12,283 nucleotides of DNA, taken from positions 1 through 12,283 of the forward strand of contig JANNHK010000375.1 in NCBI GenBank assembly GCA_031404355.1. Direction: 5' to 3'. Under the pieces are notes generated by a model, which was not told where the DNA came from, made no database searches, and saw only the letters and a program-made list of their open reading frames with translations. The stretch's first letter is position 1. Each line of letters begins with the position of its first letter. This stretch comes from JANNHK01 sp031404355. Its GTDB lineage: Bacteria > Actinomycetota > Acidimicrobiia > IMCC26256 > PALSA-610. This document shows positions 1 through 6,512 of this stretch, piece after piece. The position numbers and the translations under genes are program-made.

Positions 1-444
1 GCCCGACGCGGCATGGAGATGCTCGACTCGCTCCGCCACGACGGCCTCGCGCGGGTGTACATCCTTGACGACGAGCTGCCCCAGATCGCCGAGGTCGACG
101 CCAAGCTGATCGCGCTCGCCAAGCGCCTGGAGCTGCGATTGCTGAGCAACGACGGCCCGCTCGTTCGCAATGCGGAGATGCAAGGCGTCGCGACGTGCAA
201 CTTGCGCAAGCTGGCGCTCGATCTCGCCCCAGGTGTCGCCGCGGGTGACTTCGTACGCGTCGCGTTGACCCGCAACGGCAAGGAAGTCGGTCAAGGGGTC
301 GGGCACCTCGACGACGGGTCGATGGTCGTCGTCAACGGCGGATCCGAGCTCGTGGGCGGGCCCGAGGTGATGCTCCAGGTCACGTCGGTCGTACCGACGA
401 GCGCGGGCCGCTTGCTCTTTGCGCAGCTCGACCATTCGTCGTAG
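1..444 (+). CDS. PIN/TRAM domain protein (YacL family), 3' part only
   Basis: The reading frame is already open at base 1, so the N-terminal part is outside the window; 147 residues are visible. The segment 'ARRGMEMLD' at the left edge continues the PIN nuclease-like domain. E31/D33 and the 'LLSND' strand ending in D51 are the late acidic residues expected of a PIN fold. Residues about 78-143 form a TRAM domain, with 'GQGVGHLDDGSMVVVNGG' and 'TSVVPTSAGRLLFA' nearly matching the YacL consensus. Members of this family usually have N-terminal membrane helices before the PIN domain, and that part would lie upstream. TRAM binds RNA and PIN is a metal-dependent RNase fold, but the substrate of YacL-type proteins is not established. 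The gene is 15 bases upstream of ispD. In many actinobacteria a CarD-type regulator lies beside ispD; none is seen between these two genes. The family call is firm; the biochemical role is not. Confidence 0.9.
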   Translation, partial: ARRGMEMLDSLRHDGLARVYILDDELPQIAEVDAKLIALAKRLELRLLSNDGPLVRNAEMQGVATCNLRKLALDLAPGVAAGDFVRVALTRNGKEVGQGVGHLDDGSMVVVNGGSELVGGPEVMLQVTSVVPTSAGRLLFAQLDHSS

Positions 445-459
445 GCCAGACTCGCGGCC

Positions 460-1098
460 GTGAGCATCTGGGCCATCGTCGTCGCAGCCGGCAGCGGCAC
501 GCGCTACGGCGGCCCGAAGCAACTCGTTCGCGTCGGTGGGGTGACGATCCTGGACCGGGCCGTCGGAACCGCGCGCGCTGCGTGCGACGGGGTCGTGGTC
601 GTCGTCGCACCCGACGCCAAGTGGGATCCGCCGGCGGGTGTCACGACCGTGAACGGCAGTGACACGCGGTCCGGTTCGGTCCGGGCCGGCCTCGCCGCGG
701 TGCCCGCCGACGCCGACATCATCGTGGTGCACGACTCGGCCCGCCCGTTGGCTTCGCGCTCGCTGTTCGCGGCGGTGATCGGCGCCGTGCGCGCCGGCGC
801 CGACGGCGCCATCCCGGCGCTCGGTGTCGTCGACACCGTGAAGCGGGTTGTCGACGGTCACGTGGTCGAGACCGTTCCGCGCGACGATCTTGTCGTGGTG
901 CAGACCCCCCAAGCATTCCGCGCCGCGACCCTGCGTGCCGCCCACGAAGGCGGCGGCTCGGGTACCGACGACGCCGCGCTCGTCGAGGCCGCCGGCGGCC
1001 GGGTCGTGGTCGTCGAGGGCGAACCGAGGAACGTGAAGGTGACGGTCGCCTCCGACCTCGAACTGCTCCAAGCTCTGCTCGATTCGGGAGCGGGCTGA
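460..1098 (+). CDS. ispD: 2-C-methyl-D-erythritol 4-phosphate cytidylyltransferase
   Basis: IspD transfers CMP from CTP to 2-C-methyl-D-erythritol 4-phosphate, the third step of the MEP isoprenoid pathway, in the cytoplasm. The 212-residue product has a normal length. The nucleotide-binding loop 'AAGSGTRYGGPKQ' (residues 9-21) contains the expected Arg15 and Lys20. It is followed by 'GSDTRSGSVRAGL', 'VHDSARPL', 'QTPQAFR', 'GTDDAALVEAAG' and the C-terminal 'RNVKVTVASDLELL', all in family order. The usual Gln of the 'R-Q-x-S-V' stretch is Ser-Gly here, a mild variation. The GTG start is chosen because the Rossmann strand 'IWAIVVAAG' begins right after it. No Shine-Dalgarno is visible upstream. 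The stop TGA shares its A with the ATG of ispF (TGATG at 1096-1100), so the two are translationally coupled. Confidence 0.96.
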   Translation: MSIWAIVVAAGSGTRYGGPKQLVRVGGVTILDRAVGTARAACDGVVVVVAPDAKWDPPAGVTTVNGSDTRSGSVRAGLAAVPADADIIVVHDSARPLASRSLFAAVIGAVRAGADGAIPALGVVDTVKRVVDGHVVETVPRDDLVVVQTPQAFRAATLRAAHEGGGSGTDDAALVEAAGGRVVVVEGEPRNVKVTVASDLELLQALLDSGAG

Positions 1099-1595
1099 TG
1101 CGTCACCGCGTCGGTTTGGGGTTCGACGTGCATCCGTTCGGCGACGAACCGCCGCTGGTGCTCGGCGGGGTAACGATCGCCGACGGCCGTCGCCTCGCCG
1201 GTCACTCCGACGGCGACGCGGTTGCCCATGCGGTGGCCGACGCGCTGCTCGGTGCTGCGGGAATGCCCGACATCGGCACGCTCTTTCCTGCGTCCGACGA
1301 TCAGTACCGCGACGCCGATTCGTTCACGCTGTTACGCGACGTCGCCGACCGGGTTGCAACGGCGGGCTGGTGGGTCGACAACGTCGACGTCGCGATCGCG
1401 GCCGAGGAACCCCGGCTCGCGCCGCACATCGACGCGATGGCCGCGAACCTCGTGGCTGCGCTGGCGGTGGCGCGGGAGCCGATGGGCACGGGCATCGGAA
1501 TGTCGGTGAAACCGAAGCGGGCCGAAGGCCTCGGCGCGATCGGCCGGGCGGAGGGCATTGCGGTGTGGGCAGTAGTGCTCTTGGCCCATGGCTAA
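1098..1595 (+). CDS. ispF: 2-C-methyl-D-erythritol 2,4-cyclodiphosphate synthase
   Basis: IspF cyclises CDP-methylerythritol 2-phosphate to methylerythritol 2,4-cyclodiphosphate with release of CMP, the fifth step of the MEP pathway; the family is a homotrimer with a zinc in each active site. The metal ligands are visible as D10 and H12 in 'GFDVHPF' and H44 in 'GDAVAHAVADALLGAAG', with spacing equal to the E. coli enzyme plus two residues. The 165-residue length is normal. Near the C terminus the usual 'K-A-T-T-x-E-G-L-G' loop reads 'KPKRAEGLGAIGRAEGIA'. The Glu and following motif are kept, but the Ala-Thr-Thr is replaced by Pro-Lys-Arg. I read this as lineage variation rather than loss of function. 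It overlaps ispD by one base. The 165 bases that follow are noticeably more AT-rich and probably carry the promoter of the next gene. Confidence 0.96.
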   Translation: MRHRVGLGFDVHPFGDEPPLVLGGVTIADGRRLAGHSDGDAVAHAVADALLGAAGMPDIGTLFPASDDQYRDADSFTLLRDVADRVATAGWWVDNVDVAIAAEEPRLAPHIDAMAANLVAALAVAREPMGTGIGMSVKPKRAEGLGAIGRAEGIAVWAVVLLAHG

Positions 1596-1760
1596 GGGGT
1601 CGCGTCCGCCGGAACCGTTGAATTTCACACCTATTTGGAGCTGTACGACCCTCGCTATCGAGCAGTCCGAGTTGTACCATCACACACATAAATGGGGCAG
1701 CGATGAGCGTCTGAACGCAAGTTCGGCCGCACTCGCAATAGGGATGGGACTGGCGACAGG

Positions 1761-2228
1761 ATGTTGCCCGGCGCGACGACGACCATTGAGTTCGAGGCGT
1801 TCTACCGAACGCATTGGCACTCGGCCGTTCGCCTTGCCAACGCGCTCACAGGCAGCGCCGCCGCGGCCGAAGACGTCGCGCAGGACGTGTTCCAGCGCAT
1901 GTACTCGACGTGGGGCAACGCCGACGAGCCCGCCGCATATCTTCGGGTCGCGGTCGTGAACCGATGTCGCTCGTATCACCGCCACCGCAAGGTCGAGCGC
2001 TTGCGGCTGCCGCTGTTGGCTCCGATGGACGAGACGGTGGTCGGACACTCCGAACTCGACGACGTCGTGAAGGCGTTGCCCATTCGCCAGCGCACGGTGC
2101 TCGTGCTCCGGTACTGGGACGACCTCTCCGAAGCGGAGATCGCCGAGAAGCTGGGCTGCGCGCCGGGCACGGTGAAGTCGCTCGCATCGCGGGGTCGCGA
2201 GCGTCTCGCGGCCGCCCTCGCCGGCTGA
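1761..2228 (+). CDS. small ECF sigma factor (sigma-70 family, SigE-like group)
   Basis: The 155-residue protein is an RNA polymerase sigma factor of the extracytoplasmic-function type, with only regions 2 and 4. Region 2 spans about residues 8-78, with 'AAEDVAQDVFQRMYSTWG' as the core-binding and -10 recognition helices and 'AYLRVAVVNRCRSYHRH' as its end. Region 4 spans about 98-150, with 'LPIRQRTVLVLRYWDDLS' and the helix-turn-helix 'EIAEKLGCAPGTVKSLASR'. The ATG start at 1761 is the only usable one: an in-frame TGA lies at 1704-1706 with no ATG or GTG between. Nothing resembling an anti-sigma factor is adjacent; the flanking genes are ispF and cysS, which are often neighbours in actinobacteria. 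The gene thus looks inserted into a housekeeping block. The 165-base spacer upstream has candidate promoter elements (TTGAAT at 1618-1623) but no well-spaced partner. Its regulon cannot be told from the sequence. Confidence 0.92.
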   Translation: MLPGATTTIEFEAFYRTHWHSAVRLANALTGSAAAAEDVAQDVFQRMYSTWGNADEPAAYLRVAVVNRCRSYHRHRKVERLRLPLLAPMDETVVGHSELDDVVKALPIRQRTVLVLRYWDDLSEAEIAEKLGCAPGTVKSLASRGRERLAAALAG

Positions 2229-2271
2229 GTTCCGACGGCCGAATTCCGGCTGTCGGCCGGGCTGCCCTCGG

Positions 2272-2277
2272 TAGCCT
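2272..2277 (+). promoter_or_regulatory. candidate -10 element of a leaderless cysS transcript
   Basis: TAGCCT fits the actinobacterial -10 consensus TAnnnT and ends 7 bases before the GTG of cysS. That would put the transcription start at or next to the start codon. No Shine-Dalgarno is present in the 56-base ispF-side spacer, and no convincing -35 is seen. Leaderless transcripts with this spacing are common in actinobacteria. The same arrangement recurs at otsB in this window. Confidence 0.45.
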
Positions 2278-2284
2278 CTCCGGC

Positions 2285-3653
2285 GTGCTCCGCATCCACG
2301 ACTCGGCTGCTCGGGAAAAGGTCGAGTTCGTTCCTCGCCACGACGGTGCGGTGTCCATCTACGTGTGCGGTGTCACGCCGTACGACTCGCCGCACCTCGG
2401 CCACGGGCGCACGGCGGTCGCGTTCGACGCGATCCGTCGCTACCTCGAGTGGAGCGGGTTCCGGGTCACGTTCGTCAGCAATGTCACCGACGTCGAGGAC
2501 CGCATCATCGCCCGGGCCGCGGAACGGGGAACGACCGAATCCGAACTCTCCCGAGAGTTCGAAGCCGAGTACTGGAACCAACTCCGGCGCCTCAATGTGC
2601 GCGCGCCCGACGAGATCCCGCGCGCGACCGAGTACATCGATCAGATGCAGCGCTTGATCGCCGAGTTGGTCGCGGTCGGGCGCGCGTATGTCATCGAGGG
2701 TCAGGGCGTCTACTTCGAGGTGGCGACGTTCCCCGCGTACGGCTCGCTCTCGCATCGCACGCTGACCGACCTGCTCGAAGGTGCGGGCCGGAGCGAGCGC
2801 GTCGCAGTCGACGAACGCAAGCGCAGCCCGGTCGACTTCGCGCTGTGGAAGGCCGCGAAACCGGGCGAGCCGCAGTGGGATTCGCCGTGGGGTGGCGGAC
2901 GGCCCGGGTGGCACATCGAGTGCTCGGCCATGTCGCTCGAGATCCTCGGCGAGAGCTTCGACATACACGGCGGCGGTGACGACCTGCTGTTCCCACACCA
3001 CGAGAACGAGTTGGCCCAGGCCCCAGGGCGCGGGTCATGCGTTCGCGCGTCACTGGTTGCACGCGGGCATGGTCAACGTCGACGGCGAGAAGATGTCGAA
3101 GTCGCTCGGCAATTTCACGACGCTCGCAGAGCTGTTGGACGGTTGGGATCCGCGCGCGTTCCGGCTCCTCGTGCTGCAAACGCATTACCGGCGGCAGATG
3201 GAGTTCACTGCGAAGGAGTTGGACGACGCCGACAAGGCGCTCGGCCGGATCGACCAACTCGTACGCCGTGCCCGGATCGCGGGTATCGAAACAGCCGACA
3301 GTGGCGACACGACGCCGTTTCGTGACGCGATGGACGACGACTTCGACACGCCCGCGGCGCTGGCGTTCGTCTTCGACACCGTGCGCGAGGCGAACACCGC
3401 GATCGACCAGGAGCGAGCGGACGCGGGTCAATTGGTCGCGACCGTCGTGGAAATGACGCGCGCCCTCGGCATCGAACTCCGCGACGAGACGGACGAACCC
3501 GACGCCGACATCCAGGCGCTCGTCGGGCAACGCGACGCCGCCCGCGCCGCCAAGGACTTCGCCGAGTCCGATCGCATCCGCGACGAACTGCGCGAACGAG
3601 GTGTCGTGCTCGAGGACACCTCGGGCGGGACGGTCTGGCGCCGAGACCCGTGA
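2285..3653 (+). CDS. cysS: cysteinyl-tRNA synthetase, with an apparent +1 frameshift near 3021-3028
   Basis: CysS charges tRNA-Cys with cysteine. Residues 1-246 read in one frame from the GTG at 2285 and hold Cys28, the HIGH-type signature 'HLGH' (37-40), Cys213 in 'GWHIECSAMS', and 'PHHENELAQA'. The zinc ligands are therefore Cys28, Cys213, His238 and Glu242. After base 3022 this frame turns to nonsense and stops at 3325. The true sequence resumes in another frame: 'GAGHAFARHWLHAG' from 3027, 'GEKMSKSLGNF' (the KMSKS loop) and a normal C-terminal domain to the TGA at 3651-3653. Removing one C from the run of four at 3021-3024 gives 'ELAQAQGAGHAFARHW' and a continuous 455-residue enzyme of normal length, with KMSKS at about 269-273. 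Because CysS is normally essential and the second half is intact, a sequencing or assembly error is likelier than a dead gene. The last four bases (GTGA) overlap the rlmB start. Confidence 0.93.
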
Positions 3654-4408
3654 GCGACACCTCGCTCGGTGGCGGGCAGGTCGAAGGCGTCCATGCCGTT
3701 CTCGAACTCCTCCGGGCCGGTCGGCGCGCGGTGCGATCGGTCCACGTGTCGCGGTCGGCGGACGGCGACGACGCCCTGGCCGAGATCGAAGCGCGGGCCG
3801 GGCCGCGCCTGAAACGCGTTCCGCCGGAGCGCCTGCAGGAACTGGCCAAGTCCGAGACCCATCAGGGGGTCGTCGCGACGGCCGAACCCCTGCGGGCGGC
3901 TGACCTCGACGAGCTCCTCGCCGCGCCGCAGGCGTTCCTCGTTGCCCTCGACGGTGTCACGGACCCGCAGAACCTCGGCGCAGTCGCCCGCTCGGCCGAA
4001 ACGGCCGGTGCGACCGGCCTGCTCTTACCTCGACACCGCAGTGCGCAGATCACGCCGGCGGTCGCGAAGGCCGCGGCCGGCGCCATCGAGTACCTGCCGA
4101 TCGCGCCGGTCAGCGGCATACCGGCGGCGCTCGAACGAGCTGCGCGCGCGGGCGTGTGGAGCGTCGGGCTCGACGAGCGGGGTGAGCAGAGCCTGTTCGA
4201 CCTCTCGCTGGCCGACCAGCCGATCGTGATCGTCCTCGGCGCCGAAGGCCGCGGGCTCGCGCGCCTCACACGCGAGCGGTGCGATGTGCTCGTCGGCATC
4301 CCGATGCGCGGGCATGTTGCGTCGTTGAACGTGGCCGCGGCGGCGGCCCTCGCCTGTCACGAGGTCGCGCGCCGTCGGCCTACGATGGATGCTTCCTCGC
4401 CGGGTTAG
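3650..4408 (+). CDS. rlmB: 23S rRNA 2'-O-ribose guanosine methyltransferase (RlmB/TrmH family)
   Basis: This is a SpoU/TrmH-type enzyme that transfers a methyl group from S-adenosylmethionine to a ribose 2'-OH, for RlmB at G2251 of 23S rRNA. Residues about 10-75 are the substrate-binding domain 'VEGVHAVLELL...'. The trefoil-knot SPOUT domain follows, with motif 1 at 101-120 ('DGVTDPQNLGAVARSAETAG', Asn109 and Arg114), motif 2 'LGAEGRGL' (Glu199) and motif 3 'IPMRGHVASLNVAAAAAL' (Ser225, Asn227). Length 252 is normal. The GTG start overlaps the cysS stop by four bases (GTGA), so the pair is coupled; cysS-rlmB is a conserved actinobacterial order. The stop TAG at 4406-4408 lies inside the following tRNA gene. 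Related enzymes modify other rRNA or tRNA sites, so the exact target is inferred from family and position. Confidence 0.93.
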   Translation: MSDTSLGGGQVEGVHAVLELLRAGRRAVRSVHVSRSADGDDALAEIEARAGPRLKRVPPERLQELAKSETHQGVVATAEPLRAADLDELLAAPQAFLVALDGVTDPQNLGAVARSAETAGATGLLLPRHRSAQITPAVAKAAAGAIEYLPIAPVSGIPAALERAARAGVWSVGLDERGEQSLFDLSLADQPIVIVLGAEGRGLARLTRERCDVLVGIPMRGHVASLNVAAAAALACHEVARRRPTMDASSPG

Positions 4409-4471
4409 CTCAGCTGGTAGAGCAGCTGATTTGTAATCAGCAGGTCATCGGTTCGAATCCGATACCCGGCT
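4399..4471 (+). tRNA. tRNA-Thr (anticodon UGU)
   Basis: A full 73-base cloverleaf can be folded by hand. The acceptor GCCGGGT (4399-4405) pairs with ACCCGGC (4464-4470). The D stem GCTC (4408-4411) pairs with GAGC (4420-4423), the anticodon stem GCTGA (4425-4429) with TCAGC (4437-4441), and the T stem ATCGG (4447-4451) with CCGAT (4459-4463) around TTCGAAT. All stems are perfectly paired. The anticodon loop TTTGTAA gives anticodon TGT at 4432-4434, reading threonine ACA codons. The discriminator base is T, and no CCA tail is encoded. Its first ten bases overlap the 3' end of rlmB. Confidence 0.97.
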
Positions 4472-4500
4472 CTCGTCTCGTCGTTGTCGCGCTCTGACAC

Positions 4501-4515
4501 GCTGACAACATCAGC
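4501..4515. repeat. small hairpin repeating the tRNA-Thr anticodon stem sequence
   Basis: GCTGA-CAACA-TCAGC is a 5-bp perfect inverted repeat with a 5-base loop, 30 bases past the tRNA. Both arms are identical to the anticodon-stem arms of the tRNA at 4425-4441. It has no T tract, so a terminator role is not supported. Coincidence is quite possible for a 5-bp stem. Confidence 0.25.
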
Positions 4516-4667
4516 AACACACGCCACATACAACCGGCCCGAAGAATTCCCCGGGCGAAATGTTGATTACGACTCGCGTTACCTTGGTCGTGCGGACTAT
4601 AAAGAGGCTCTCACATCAGGTGTCAGGACAACGCGGTCGCGGCGTTCCCCATGGATGGGCCCGTAGT

Positions 4668-4675
4668 GGGAGGAA
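4668..4675 (+). promoter_or_regulatory. strong Shine-Dalgarno that fixes the start of the secreted protein
   Basis: GGGAGGAA lies 7 bases before the GTG at 4683 and is by far the best ribosome binding site in this window, where most genes have none. It selects GTG 4683 over the ATG at 4560 in the same frame. Starting at 4683 also places a proper signal peptide exactly at the N terminus. The 211-base spacer 4472-4682 otherwise holds an AT-rich patch with TATAAA at 4598-4603, but no -35 at a proper distance. Confidence 0.8.
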
Positions 4676-4682
4676 CGGGTTA

Positions 4683-6287
4683 GTGCGACGCTTTATCGCA
4701 ATTCTCTGTGGGGTCGCGATCGCTGCCGGTACGGCAGTCATCGCAGCTCCGGCTGAAGCGGTAGGACCACCGCTCAGCGATTACGTCATCTTCGGCAACA
4801 ACGGCGTCGACATCGGTATCGACTCGACAATCGTCGGCCTCGTTGGTGTCCGGAACAACAAGCCCAGTACGGGCGTCGCGCTCCGCATGAACGGCGGCGC
4901 GTCGATCATCAGCGATCCTGCCAACGCCATCGTCGGCAATGTGCGCAGTGGTGGCAACGTCCGCATGGACACCAGCACGCTCATCCAGGGCACGCTCTTG
5001 CGCGCCGTCGGAACAACACTGCAAAAGGCGGCGAACGCCGTCGTGGGAGCCGACGTCATCGGTGACCCCGAACTGCCGACGCTTCCTGCACCGACACCCA
5101 TCCCGGGTGGTTGCCCCACTGTCGGACCAAATGACAACGGTGCCAACAACCAGTCGCGTACCGCGGTCCCCAATGTCGTCAACGGCAGCTGGCAGTTCGG
5201 TTCGAACTTCCAGCTCACGTTCCCCGTCGCGGGCAACTACTACTTCAACTCCATCAAGACCGCGAACGGCGCCAAGATCAATGCCGTTCCGGGTGTGAAG
5301 ATCTTCGTCTGTGACTTCGCCCAGTTCGGCACCGTCGACGTGTTGCCGACCACGCTGGTCTCGTCCGACCTCTACCTCGAGGTGCAGGGCACCGACCAGG
5401 TCAACGCCTTCCGCGGTGGCGGAAACACCGACTGGATCGGCGACATCTTTGCGCCGAACGGCGGCATCCACATCGGGAGCGGTGGTTCGGTTGCTTCGTT
5501 CGTCGGTCACCTCCACGCCGGCGGCGTCGTCGACATCGAACACGGTGTCAACGGAGTCGGCCCGGGTGGCGGGGTCGTGGTCCAGCCCGGCGGCAGCAAG
5601 GACGCGACGCTGTCGCACGGTGCGAAGAACGAGAACAACGGCGCCAACTTGTCGTTGTGGGTGAAGGCCCAGATCGCAAGCGTCGTCGGATTCGACGCGA
5701 AGCTGATCAACCCGCAGGCCGTTCAGAGCGCGACCCTGCGCCTGCACATCTGCTACACGCCGGCCGACCCGACGTGGTGCCCGACAGCCTCGAGCAACTG
5801 GCCGGCGGCCGGCGGACGCGATCACGTGTCGCGCCTCCTCGACGGCTGGGAGCGGTGGGGCAGCGGGTTCCCGAACCCGACCAACACCCCGCCCGAGGGC
5901 AACGGGAACAACTTCCCGATCAAGAACAACCCTCGCGGCGACGGTGCGGGTGTGACCTGGAACTGCGCGATCGACACGAATATCGCCAACGAAGGGCGCG
6001 ACTGCCCGGGTTCCGACTTCTGGAACGCGGGTCTCCTCGTCGAGAGTCAGCCGTACATCGCTTCGACGACACTGCTGACGAACAACATGGCCAACGGCAC
6101 GATCGTCGACTTCGACGTCACGGCGTTGGTCCAGCAGGGCCTCGGGCCGCTCGACACGACGTTCATGTCGTTCTTCATCCGCAAGGCACCCAACACGGGT
6201 GCGGGTGAAGCCTTCTACTACTCGAACGAAGGCGCGGCGCTGGCCGGAAATCCGGCATTCAGACCGCAGTTGATCATCACGCCGTAA
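4683..6287 (+). CDS. secreted protein with beta-rich repetitive N-terminal region and DNRLRE/CBM96-like C-terminal domain
   Basis: The 534-residue product starts with a clear signal peptide: two Arg, a hydrophobic core (residues 4-22) and cleavage after 'APAEA' (Ala26). Residues about 33-295 are rich in Gly, Asn and short hydrophobic strands ('GNVRSGGNVRMDTSTLIQG', 'APNGGIHIGSGGSVASFVG', 'HLHAGGVVDIEHGV'). This looks like a stacked beta-helix of the bactofilin or DUF7305 kind; I cannot assign a family. Residues about 303-534 match the DNRLRE pattern: 'KDATLSHGAKNENNGANLSL', 'VQSATLRLHICY', 'GTIVDFDVTALVQQG', 'SFFIRKAPNTGAGEAFYYSN' and 'PQLIITP'. Such domains occur on extracellular carbohydrate-binding or surface proteins. 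Six cysteines remain after cleavage (144, 210, 357, 366, 428, 441), suggesting disulfides. No membrane anchor or sorting signal follows. Asn (AAC) is much commoner than in neighbouring genes. It is probably monocistronic: it has its own ribosome binding site and a hairpin behind it. Confidence 0.85.
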   Translation: MRRFIAILCGVAIAAGTAVIAAPAEAVGPPLSDYVIFGNNGVDIGIDSTIVGLVGVRNNKPSTGVALRMNGGASIISDPANAIVGNVRSGGNVRMDTSTLIQGTLLRAVGTTLQKAANAVVGADVIGDPELPTLPAPTPIPGGCPTVGPNDNGANNQSRTAVPNVVNGSWQFGSNFQLTFPVAGNYYFNSIKTANGAKINAVPGVKIFVCDFAQFGTVDVLPTTLVSSDLYLEVQGTDQVNAFRGGGNTDWIGDIFAPNGGIHIGSGGSVASFVGHLHAGGVVDIEHGVNGVGPGGGVVVQPGGSKDATLSHGAKNENNGANLSLWVKAQIASVVGFDAKLINPQAVQSATLRLHICYTPADPTWCPTASSNWPAAGGRDHVSRLLDGWERWGSGFPNPTNTPPEGNGNNFPIKNNPRGDGAGVTWNCAIDTNIANEGRDCPGSDFWNAGLLVESQPYIASTTLLTNNMANGTIVDFDVTALVQQGLGPLDTTFMSFFIRKAPNTGAGEAFYYSNEGAALAGNPAFRPQLIITP

Positions 6288-6304
6288 CGGCGTGGTCGTT
6301 GTCA

Positions 6305-6335
6305 CGGTGCCGAGCGGGCGTACCGCTCGGCACCG
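6305..6335 (+). terminator. perfect 13-bp GC-rich hairpin after the secreted-protein gene
   Basis: CGGTGCCGAGCGG (6305-6317) and CCGCTCGGCACCG (6323-6335) are exact reverse complements around the 5-base loop GCGTA. The stem begins 17 bases after the stop codon at 6285-6287. There is no following T tract, as is common for actinobacterial hairpin terminators. Because it is symmetrical it could work on both strands, but no minus-strand gene ends here. Confidence 0.75.
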
Positions 6336-6453
6336 GACGACGAATGGTTCGCCGTCTCGCCGTCGTCTCGCCGCCTCGGACTTGCGACGCGCTCGCAGAT
6401 GCGAACGACAGTCGAATCGACGGTAGCACCGCCGCGCGCACACTTCGTGGCTC

Positions 6454-6481
6454 TTGCGCACGAATCGGAAATGCTTGTAAT
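6454..6481 (+). promoter_or_regulatory. weak promoter-like pair ahead of the DUF3263 gene
   Basis: TTGCGC (6454-6459) and TGTAAT (6476-6481) are separated by 16 bases, and a start near 6488 would give a leader of about 25 bases. TGTAAT lacks the A at the second -10 position, which is normally important, so the call is weak. It is the best candidate in the 225 bases 6288-6512, which otherwise contain only the hairpin. Confidence 0.3.
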
Positions 6482-6512
6482 CGGGGCGCGCGCCAGCCAA
6501 CATCGTCGCCTG

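Noticed and set aside
1509..1535. IspF loop 'KPKRAEGLG' instead of K-A-T-T-E-G-L-G as evidence of a changed function
   Set aside because: All metal ligands and surrounding motifs are normal and the gene is coupled to ispD. It is better seen as sequence drift.
2285..3325. A truncated 346-residue CysS ending at 3325 as a separate functional gene
   Set aside because: After residue 246 the frame loses all resemblance to CysS while the other frame continues it exactly, so the 3023-3325 tail is out-of-frame sequence.
4598..4603. TATAAA as the promoter of the secreted-protein gene
   Set aside because: No -35 lies 16-19 bases upstream, and the hexamer does not end in T, so it cannot be supported beyond an AT-rich patch.
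4560..4682. ATG at 4560 as the start of the secreted protein
   Set aside because: It would add 41 residues before the signal peptide, which is then no longer N-terminal. GTG 4683 has an excellent ribosome binding site.
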